Part shown: piece after piece, positions 49,754 to 64,000 of the stretch
How the letters are laid out: each line of letters opens with the position of its first letter
How positions within the stretch are numbered: position 1 is the first letter of the stretch
Made by a program: the position numbers and the translations under genes
NCBI RefSeq assembly: GCF_023195835.1
Contig: NZ_CP096199.1
Coordinates: forward strand, 2,604,001-2,668,000
From: Vibrio sinaloensis
GTDB lineage: Bacteria; Pseudomonadota; Gammaproteobacteria; Enterobacterales; Vibrionaceae
Reading direction: 5' to 3'
Length of the DNA stretch: 64,000 bases
The notes under the pieces: model-generated
The model's input: the letters and a program-made list of their open reading frames with translations, nothing else
What the model was told of the DNA's origin: nothing
Databases searched by the model: none

Positions 49754-51034
49754 ATGTCGGTCTACTATACACTCTGTTTTTTATCTGCTGCGGCAATGTT
49801 GATAGCATTTGTAAACAGCAAGATAGGCAAAATGCAAACCACTATTGCAATTACCGCTGGCGCTATGATGTTGTCGCTCTTCATTCTTATTGCCGGTCAA
49901 AACGATTGGTTTCATTTAACAGAGATAGCGTCCAAGACCGTGGCAAGCATCAACTTTGAAGATTTCTTGCTCAAAGGAATCCTAGGCTTTTTGCTGTTTG
50001 CAGGAGGGCTAGGTATTAAACTCCCTAACCTCAAAGACCAAAAGTGGGAGATCACCGTCCTCGCACTAGGAGCCACGTTATTTTCAACCTTTTTCATTGG
50101 TTTTGCCCTGTACGGGTTCTGCCAACTGATTCACATCCAGTTTGATTTAGTCTACTGCTTGCTATTTGGGGCACTCATCTCTCCCACTGACCCCATCGCG
50201 GTGTTGGCCATCGTTAAAAAGCTTGATGCGCCAAAGCGTATCTCTACTCAAATCGAGGGAGAATCTTTATTCAATGACGGCTTTGGTCTAGTGATCTTTG
50301 TAACCCTATTCACTATAGCGTTTGGCACCGAAGCGCCAACCGTCGGCAGCGTCACACTACTCTTTATTCAGGAGGCTATCGGTGGCATTGTTTACGGCTT
50401 CGCTCTTGGGCTGCTGTTCCACTTTTTGATCAGCTCAACCGATGACCACTCTATGGAACTGCTACTGACGATAGGTATACCTACGGCAGGTTATGCATTT
50501 GCCGATGTGGTCCATGTATCAGGCCCATTAGCTATGGTGGTCTCTGGAATCATGATCGGCAACTGGACACGTTTTATCGGTTTTTCTAAGGAGAGTGAAG
50601 ATCACTTAGACCACTTTTGGGAACTGGTCGATGAGTTTCTAAATGGTGTTCTGTTTCTGTTGATCGGGTTGTCGATGCTGCTATTTGAGTTCCACAAGGA
50701 AGACTGGATCTTAATGGCCTTCTCAATACCGCTGGTGTTATCCGCCCGCTACCTTAGTGTGTGGCTGTCTTACTTAGGCTTTAAGCGCTATCGTCGTTAT
50801 AACTCATACTCAGTCAACATTCTCACTTGGGGTGGATTGCGCGGCGGGCTGGCTTTAGCAATGGCGCTATCTATCCCATCGGGCGTATGGGTAATACAAG
50901 ACAAGCTCATCGATGTTAAGGAAATCGTTCTTGTTATGACCTATTCGGTTGTGGTGTTTTCGATCTTAGTTCAAGGCTCAAGTATTACTCCGATGATTGA
51001 GAAAGCCAAACTTGAAGAAGCCCATCGCGAATAG
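49754..51034 (+). CDS. CPA1-family sodium/proton antiporter (NhaP-like)
   Basis: This membrane antiporter of about 426 residues has around 12 hydrophobic segments. ISPTDPIAVLAIVKKLDAPKR with the functional Asp, GESLFNDGFGLVIF, and GGLRGGLALAMALSIP are hallmark CPA1 segments. It exchanges Na+ or K+ for protons. I choose ATG 49754, which gives a membrane-inserting N-terminus. An in-frame TTG at 49691 would add 21 residues, and the ribosome site is weak either way. It is divergent from metH. Confidence 0.88.
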   Translation: MSVYYTLCFLSAAAMLIAFVNSKIGKMQTTIAITAGAMMLSLFILIAGQNDWFHLTEIASKTVASINFEDFLLKGILGFLLFAGGLGIKLPNLKDQKWEITVLALGATLFSTFFIGFALYGFCQLIHIQFDLVYCLLFGALISPTDPIAVLAIVKKLDAPKRISTQIEGESLFNDGFGLVIFVTLFTIAFGTEAPTVGSVTLLFIQEAIGGIVYGFALGLLFHFLISSTDDHSMELLLTIGIPTAGYAFADVVHVSGPLAMVVSGIMIGNWTRFIGFSKESEDHLDHFWELVDEFLNGVLFLLIGLSMLLFEFHKEDWILMAFSIPLVLSARYLSVWLSYLGFKRYRRYNSYSVNILTWGGLRGGLALAMALSIPSGVWVIQDKLIDVKEIVLVMTYSVVVFSILVQGSSITPMIEKAKLEEAHRE

Positions 51035-51189
51035 CCGAGCTCTAAGTGCCAAAAGCCTAAACCTTTGACGATTGTTATGACGCTTTTGGCATTTTCAGAT
51101 ATTTTCAATATCCCATTCCTCTTATGTCAGTCACAATTATGAGATTATCAAACGTTAATAGTCCTACTGTGTACTGACTAGGCAACTCA

Positions 51190-52359
51190 ATGGATGAACT
51201 CACCCTAGATATTAGAACTCTCAACTTCACCGTAATTATTTTTTCCTTCATCTATTCAGTAGGTTTATTTCTATACCAAACGACTCAGAAAAAGATCGAA
51301 GGGTTAAAAACATTAGCTCTGGGCGTGTTCTTAATTGGTTTGGGTCCGGTGTTGCTCGGGTTTAGAGGCCAAGCGCCTGATTGGCTCACCATTGTTGTCG
51401 CTAACATGTTTATCATGCTTGGCTTTTTCTACCTGCTACTCGGCATCAGTTATGTCAGAGACTATTCGAGTCGATTATTGCATTTCCTTGGCGTCGCGCT
51501 CGTTGCTTGCTTTGCTCTGTTTTATTACTTCACTTATACCCAACCATCTATCAACGCCCGGGTAGTGGTCTTGAGCAGTTATGTCAGTACAACCTGCCTC
51601 GCCAGTGCGTGGGCTTTGATGCGTGGCAAAAAAGATGATGCCTTGATTCCACTACTGTTAATGGCGCTGCCTTTTTGTGCTTATGGCTTGTTTATGTTGT
51701 TCAGGATATTTGTCGGCCTATCCGGACCAACCATCTCCAGCTACATGCATTCTGGGATAGTACATGCGTTGACCTACTTGTTCTGTCTCATATTGTTGGT
51801 CACCATTAGTTTAAGCATGCTGTGGCTGAACAACGCCCGGCTGCTCAATGCGATTCATCAGTTATCGCTAAAAGATCCATTAACTGGACTATACAACCGA
51901 CGTGTAATGGATGAGTTACTCCCAAAACGGGTGGCCAATGCCAGTACTCAACTCAAACCCGTTAGCTTAATGATGACCGACATTGATCACTTTAAGCAGA
52001 TCAACGATGAGCTTGGCCATATTGTTGGAGACGAAACCATCGAAAAAGTCGCCAATGCTCTAACCCATATACTCCCTGATTCTGATGATCTATTCGTGGT
52101 TCGCTTTGGTGGCGATGAGTTTATGATTTTAATGATTGATTGTGATGCTGCCAGCGCTTATCAGTATGCAGAGAGGCTGAGAGAACACATCTCACAAAAT
52201 GTCTCAATCAGCCTAAGTGAGCATCCATGCAGTATGAGCTTCGGCGTTGCTCAGCTAGCTGAAAGTGATAGCCTTGACGATCTACTCGCCAATGCCGATA
52301 TTGCACTTTACCAAGCGAAACAGCGTGGCCGAAACCAAGTGGTCTTGGCCGGTAGTTAA
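51190..52359 (+). CDS. Membrane-bound diguanylate cyclase (GGDEF domain)
   Basis: This 389-residue protein has about seven membrane helices in the first 215 residues (near 12-30, 40-58, 66-88, 97-115, 125-143, 152-173 and 190-213). A C-terminal GGDEF domain follows, with the metal Asp in TDIDHFKQIND and GGDEF at 307-311. It should make cyclic di-GMP. No RxxD inhibitory site is seen just before GGDEF, so product inhibition may be absent. The N-terminal sensor is not a family I can name. It stands alone. Confidence 0.9.
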   Translation: MDELTLDIRTLNFTVIIFSFIYSVGLFLYQTTQKKIEGLKTLALGVFLIGLGPVLLGFRGQAPDWLTIVVANMFIMLGFFYLLLGISYVRDYSSRLLHFLGVALVACFALFYYFTYTQPSINARVVVLSSYVSTTCLASAWALMRGKKDDALIPLLLMALPFCAYGLFMLFRIFVGLSGPTISSYMHSGIVHALTYLFCLILLVTISLSMLWLNNARLLNAIHQLSLKDPLTGLYNRRVMDELLPKRVANASTQLKPVSLMMTDIDHFKQINDELGHIVGDETIEKVANALTHILPDSDDLFVVRFGGDEFMILMIDCDAASAYQYAERLREHISQNVSISLSEHPCSMSFGVAQLAESDSLDDLLANADIALYQAKQRGRNQVVLAGS

Positions 52360-52617
52360 GAATACTGGCCCACTCGATCGCGCACTCCTAAAGTCCTGCG
52401 AGTTACCGGAAGCGAAATACGCTTTTGGTTATGAATAGTTAAATAACTGATGACAAAAAGTGAGAATCCCTAAAACTGATATCGGTCTCTTAAACCACAG
52501 GCTTCAGCACTTGTACTTAGATCAAGAGTAAATAACGGAGTAGCGATGCTTGTTGTCTATTGGGCTCTAATTCGAGTGGATTAGTCGCTCGAAGGGGAAA
52601 CTATCTAGCCAGAAACG

Positions 52618-52645
52618 ACAAAACCCAGTCCGAAGACTGGGTTTC
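52618..52645 (-). terminator. Second terminator downstream of tRNA-Asp
   Basis: AAAACCCAGTC-CGAA-GACTGGGTTT; on the minus strand the stem is followed by TTTTGTC. It backs up the terminator at 52737. Confidence 0.8.
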
Positions 52646-52653
52646 TAAATAAG

Positions 52654-52664
52654 TGGCGGACGGC
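52654..52664 (-). pseudogene. Possible remnant of a tRNA 3' end
   Basis: On the minus strand CCGTCCGCCA followed by CTTATTTAGA and a hairpin closely mirrors the end of tRNA-Asp (CCGCTCCGCCA, CTTATTCAGA, hairpin). Only the last ten or so tRNA bases and the trailer are recognisable, so this is a decayed or deleted tRNA copy at best. Confidence 0.4.
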
Positions 52665-52736
52665 TGGGGTTGCAGTCAACGGGCAAACCTTTTGCGGGAC
52701 TCGTTGGTCGAAGACCAAATCAATCCCATAGATACG

Positions 52737-52767
52737 AAAAAGCCCTAGCAGAAACGCTAGGGCTTTG
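52737..52767 (-). terminator. First terminator downstream of tRNA-Asp
   Basis: AAAGCCCTAGC-GTTTCT-GCTAGGGCTTTTTC on the minus strand, just after tRNA-Asp. Confidence 0.9.
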
Positions 52768-52777
52768 TCTGAATAAG

Positions 52778-52854
52778 TGGCGGAGCGGACGGGACTCGAA
52801 CCCGCGACCCCCGGCGTGACAGGCCGGTATTCTAACCAACTGAACTACCGCTCC
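52778..52854 (-). tRNA. tRNA-Asp (GTC)
   Basis: A 77-base cloverleaf on the minus strand with anticodon GTC in CTGTCAC, acceptor stem GGAGCGG/CCGCTCC and encoded CCA. It lies 66 bases after 5S and is part of rRNA operon 1. Confidence 0.97.
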
Positions 52855-52920
52855 GCACTGGTTAGACTCTAAGTCTAAGCTTTTGCCTTTAGATTTTTCT
52901 AAAATCTAAAAACGAAATGT

Positions 52921-53040
52921 AAGCCTGGCGATGTCCTACTCTCACATGGGGAAGCCCCACACTACCATCGGCGCTAATTCGTTTCACTTCTGAGTTCGGC
53001 ATGGAATCAGGTGGGTCCAAATCGCTATGGTCGCCAAGCA
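52921..53040 (-). rRNA. rrf: 5S ribosomal RNA, operon 1
   Basis: A 120-base gene beginning TGCTTGGCGACCATAGCG and ending CATCGCCAGGCTT, with standard 5S helices. Identical to the operon 2 copy. Confidence 0.96.
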
Positions 53041-53128
53041 AATTCTTTAATCTGGAAAGCTGTTATTGTGTTCTCTACACATTCAATCTGCTCTTGCTTT
53101 GAGTCCATCAAAACCCTTTGGGTGTTGT

Positions 53129-56018
<2,890 letters not shown>

Positions 56019-56319
56019 ATACAACCCCAAAGGGTCTTTACGTCAAACAACCAAAGTTTGTCTGCATTTTTATACATGTGCAGACACGATTTTGCCGGAC
56101 TCAAATATTAAACATCACAATAAATTGTGCTGTTTCCAAGAACACTTGAATGTGTGTTGGTACCTATTCAAAAGAATAGGATTTGAGAACTTTTAATTGA
56201 ATAACAACGCATCTCAAAGAGATGGGGATTGTTGTTATTCGTCAGCTTTCCAAATTGTTAAAGAGCAATGTTTCTTTCGAAACCATTTTTAAAGATTCTT
56301 TTGCAAGAACACTTAAAGA
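56019..56319 (-). other. tRNA-Ala to 23S spacer with processing and antitermination signals, operon 1
   Basis: No gene. It holds the boxA at 56254-56267 and sequences complementary to the 23S 3' flank that would form the 23S processing stem. Confidence 0.7.
56254..56267 (-). promoter_or_regulatory. boxA antitermination site, operon 1 spacer
   Basis: TGCTCTTTAACAAT on the minus strand matches the rRNA boxA recognised by NusB/NusE. It lies between tRNA-Ala and 23S. Confidence 0.88.
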
Positions 56320-56395
56320 TGGTGGAGCTAAGCAGGATCGAACTGCTGACCTCCTGCGTGCAAGGCAGGCGCTCTCCCAGCTGAGCTATAGCCCC
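56320..56395 (-). tRNA. tRNA-Ala (TGC)
   Basis: A 76-base cloverleaf with anticodon TGC, acceptor stem GGGGCTA/TAGCTCC and encoded CCA, in the 16S-23S spacer of operon 1. Confidence 0.97.
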
Positions 56396-56438
56396 ATCAG
56401 GTGTTGATACTGTGTGCCAATTCTTCTGGGAGGAAGAT

Positions 56439-56515
56439 TGGTGGGTCTGAGTGGACTTGAACCACCGACCTCTCGCTTATCAGGCGAACGCTCTAACCAC
56501 CTGAGCTACAGACCC
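56439..56515 (-). tRNA. tRNA-Ile (GAT)
   Basis: A 77-base cloverleaf with anticodon GAT in CTGATAA, acceptor stem GGGTCTG/CAGACCC and encoded CCA, upstream of tRNA-Ala in the operon 1 spacer. Confidence 0.97.
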
Positions 56516-56618
56516 AGTATCGTCTCTTAACGTGTATAAACATATCAATCTGTGTGAACACTCATCGCGACTTATTTGTTTCCGCTTTAAAAAGCAGAAG
56601 CAAACTATCCGTATCGTA

Positions 56619-58170
<1,552 letters not shown>

Positions 58171-58340
58171 AAGATTTTGTTCGGCTCAATGAATACTGAA
58201 CATTACATAAGTAATGTTTGAATTGACTGTGCTGAGTCCGAAGACTCAATGGTCACTTCGTATCATTGAAACCTAAATTGTTTCCGAAGAAACTATTTGG
58301 ATTATCATCAACGAGTGCCCACACAGATTGATAGGTTTAT

Positions 58341-58353
58341 ATTGTTAAAGAGC
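58341..58353 (-). promoter_or_regulatory. Leader boxA, operon 1
   Basis: GCTCTTTAACAAT on the minus strand, about 40 bases downstream of the promoter. Confidence 0.82.
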
Positions 58354-58390
58354 TGTGCTTTCAGTGCGTTAGCACTTAGGCAGGACGCGT

Positions 58391-58418
58391 ATAATACGCT
58401 GTCTGCGTTGAAAGTCAA
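58391..58418 (-). promoter_or_regulatory. rRNA promoter of operon 1
   Basis: On the minus strand TTGACT (58413-58418), 16-base spacer, TATTAT (58391-58396), then a GC-rich discriminator; AT-rich UP-like sequence lies upstream. It is the only clear promoter between the operons. Confidence 0.85.
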
Positions 58419-58453
58419 CATAAAACTCTAAACTAAATTAGAACTTTATGGTG

Positions 58454-58476
58454 ACTTGCTTATTAACTAAGCAAGT
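58454..58476 (-). terminator. Hairpin after operon 2 5S, weak terminator
   Basis: ACTTGCTTA-GTTAA-TAAGCAAGT is a perfect 9-bp stem 9 bases after the 5S gene, but no T run follows it on the minus strand. It could be a processing hairpin or an inefficient terminator. Confidence 0.45.
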
Positions 58477-58485
58477 GCAGATTTA

Positions 58486-58605
58486 AAGCCTGGCGATGTC
58501 CTACTCTCACATGGGGAAGCCCCACACTACCATCGGCGCTAATTCGTTTCACTTCTGAGTTCGGCATGGAATCAGGTGGGTCCAAATCGCTATGGTCGCC
58601 AAGCA
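58486..58605 (-). rRNA. rrf: 5S ribosomal RNA, operon 2
   Basis: A 120-base gene identical to the 5S of operon 1; no tRNA follows it. Confidence 0.96.
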
Positions 58606-58693
58606 AATTCTTTAATCTGGAAAGCTGTTATTGTGTTCTCTACACATTCAATCTGTTCTTGCTTCGAGTCCATCAAAACCCTTTGGGTGTTGT

Positions 58694-61583
<2,890 letters not shown>

Positions 61584-61888
61584 ATACAACCCCAAAGGGT
61601 CTTCTGTTTAAACAACCAAAGTTGTCTCCAATTTTTTAAACATGATGGAGACACGATTTTGCCGGACTCAAATATTAAACATCACAATAGATTGTGGTGT
61701 TTCCAAGAACACTTGAATGTGTGTTGGTACCTATTCAAAAGAATAGGATTTGAGAACTTTTAATTGAATAACAACGCATCTCAAAGAGATGGGGATTGTT
61801 GTTATTCGTCAGCTTTCCAAATTGTTAAAGAGCAAATCACCTCAATGAGGTAACCATTTTTAAACACACTCATAAGAATGCTTAAAGA
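61584..61888 (-). other. tRNA-Glu to 23S spacer, operon 2
   Basis: No gene. boxA at 61821-61834 and a largely shared block with the operon 1 spacer are seen. The part next to 23S differs, with a GTCTCCA/TGGAGAC stem in place of GTCTGCA/TGCAGAC. Confidence 0.7.
61821..61834 (-). promoter_or_regulatory. boxA antitermination site, operon 2 spacer
   Basis: TGCTCTTTAACAAT on the minus strand, identical to the operon 1 spacer boxA. Confidence 0.88.
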
Positions 61889-61964
61889 TGGTATCCCGTA
61901 GGGGAGTCGAACCCCTGTTACCGCCGTGAAAGGGCGGTGTCCTAGGCCTCTAGACGAACGGGAC
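61889..61964 (-). tRNA. tRNA-Glu (TTC)
   Basis: A 76-base cloverleaf on the minus strand with anticodon TTC in CTTTCAC, acceptor stem GTCCCGT/ACGGGAT (terminal G-T) and encoded CCA. It is the only tRNA in the operon 2 spacer. Confidence 0.97.
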
Positions 61965-62065
61965 ACTAAGGAGGGCTCTAATAAAGACGTATCAATCTGT
62001 GTGGACACTCATCGCGACTTATTTGTTTCCGCTTTAAAAAGCAGAAGCAAACTATCCGTATCGTA

Positions 62066-63617
<1,552 letters not shown>

Positions 63618-63653
63618 AAGATTTTGTTTGGCTCAATGAATACTGATAAGTTT

Positions 63654-63681
63654 CTAGTGACTAGAAGCTAGTTGCTAGAAA
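63654..63681. repeat. Four CTAGNNN units at 7-base period in the operon 2 leader
   Basis: CTAG occurs at 63654, 63661, 63668 and 63675 (CTAGTGA, CTAGAAG, CTAGTTG, CTAGAAA). The run folds into a bulged hairpin with the flanking AAGTTT/AAACTT. Operon 1 has an unrelated hairpin (AACATTAC/GTAATGTT) at the same place. Confidence 0.8.
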
Positions 63682-63810
63682 ACTTGAATTGACTGTGCTC
63701 GAATGATTGCTCATTCAAATGGTCACTCAGTTCATTGAAACCTAAATTGTTTCCGAAGAAACTATTTGGATTATCATCAACGAGTGCCCACACAGATTGA
63801 TAGGTCTATA

Positions 63811-63823
63811 TTTTTAAAGAGCT
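63811..63823 (-). promoter_or_regulatory. Leader boxA-like site, operon 2
   Basis: GCTCTTTAAAAAT on the minus strand, one or two bases from the operon 1 leader boxA. Confidence 0.65.
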
Positions 63824-63863
63824 TCTCTTCTTTGTGATTCGTATCACTTCGGAAGAGGCGGCC

Positions 63864-63891
63864 ATTCTAGCGAGTTAAGTTTTAGTGTCAA
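63864..63891 (-). promoter_or_regulatory. rRNA promoter P2 of operon 2
   Basis: On the minus strand TTGACA (63886-63891), 16-base spacer, TAGAAT (63864-63869), with a strongly A/T-rich UP-like element (GAAAAAAGTTTTAAAAAAG) just upstream and a GC-rich discriminator. Confidence 0.88.
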
Positions 63892-63991
63892 CCACTTTTT
63901 TAAAACTTTTTTCAAACGTTGCCGTTTGGCTAGTAAACCGTGCCAACTTTGCTTGAACCCTTGTGAGCCCTTGCCCTGTCGACGAGGAGGC

Positions 63992-63997
63992 ATTATA
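63992..63997 (-). promoter_or_regulatory. -10 element of a further upstream rRNA promoter (P1, partial)
   Basis: TATAAT followed by a GCCTCC discriminator on the minus strand at the window edge; its -35 lies outside the window. Confidence 0.6.
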
Positions 63998-64000
63998 GAG

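Larger units (their letters stand above)
52360..52777. other. Gene-free region with two terminators and a tRNA-like remnant
   Basis: No supported coding region. The right half holds two hairpin terminators for the leftward rRNA/tRNA-Asp transcript and, between them, a short sequence resembling a tRNA 3' end. The left half is the downstream region of the cyclase gene. Confidence 0.6.
58171..58485 (-). other. Space between the two rRNA operons: leader and promoter of operon 1
   Basis: The 315 bases between the 5S of operon 2 and the 16S of operon 1 hold one promoter (58391-58418), a leader boxA (58341-58353), 16S processing-stem sequence and a hairpin (58454-58476). No gene. Confidence 0.75.
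63618..64000 (-). other. Leader and promoter region of rRNA operon 2
   Basis: No gene. It holds two promoter elements, a leader boxA-like site (63811-63823), processing-stem sequence and a run of four CTAG tetramers at exact 7-base spacing. Confidence 0.7.

Noticed and set aside
63911..63931. CAAACGTT sequence upstream of rRNA operon 2 as another copy of the fbaA/tkt palindrome
   Set aside because: Only a half site matches, it lies in an A/T-rich UP region, and rRNA control by such a regulator has no support.

Overview
The window is a conserved stretch of a gamma-proteobacterial chromosome, and everything points to a Vibrio (large chromosome). Gene order follows the E. coli 66-min region and the mla/lpt/rpoN region. 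The proteins are Vibrio-like, the tRNAs carry encoded CCA, and the rRNA operons carry Vibrionaceae-type spacers. The species cannot be fixed from the sequence alone. I see no prophage, insertion sequence, CRISPR array or genomic island.

Layout. (1) 1-7400: yggE (partial), argP/argO divergent pair, a YbaK-type deacylase, mscS, then the leftward glycolytic block epd-pgk-fbaA. (2) 7500-13000: a small zinc-ribbon protein, transketolase, metK behind a MetJ operator, a DUF2189 membrane protein and sprT. (3) 13000-27750: rsmE-gshB-algH-ruvX, pilT-pilU, yggS-proC-yggT-yggU, a DUF4426 protein, rdgB-hemW, glsA, trmB and mutY-yggX-mltC. The nuclease gene (endA/dns) usually found between sprT and rsmE is missing. 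(4) 27800-30900: two related tRNA clusters (Phe-Thr-Phe-Asn and Phe-Thr-Asn-Thr-Asn) flanking a chemoreceptor gene. (5) 31000-36400, leftward: mlaFEDCB-ibaG-murA and plsC, for outer-membrane lipid asymmetry, peptidoglycan precursor and phospholipid synthesis. (6) 36600-45900, rightward: a Ca/Na antiporter, kdsD-kdsC-lptC-lptA-lptB, rpoN-hpf-ptsN-rapZ-npr and mgtE. (7) 45900-52400: metH (leftward, MetJ operator), a CPA1-type antiporter and a membrane diguanylate cyclase. (8) 52700-64000: two complete rRNA operons in tandem, both leftward. The upstream one has tRNA-Glu in its spacer. The downstream one has tRNA-Ile and tRNA-Ala in its spacer and tRNA-Asp after 5S.

Links between genes: metK and metH are two steps of the methionine/SAM cycle and share the 8-bp MetJ box. 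fbaA, pgk and tkt share a LacI-family-like palindrome upstream. The Kds/Lpt/Mla/MurA/PlsC genes form an envelope-building neighbourhood. Hpf, PtsN, RapZ and Npr follow rpoN as usual.

The least explained structures are 7-bp-period tandem repeats (15 x GCGAGAA, 6 x TTTCGAG and a four-unit CTAGNNN run). With them goes a composite repeat that fills two convergent intergenic regions and begins exactly at TAG stop codons. Other points of note are a perfect 14-bp inverted repeat at the start of ptsN, compensatory stem differences between the two 23S genes, and a tRNA-Phe with a re-paired acceptor stem.
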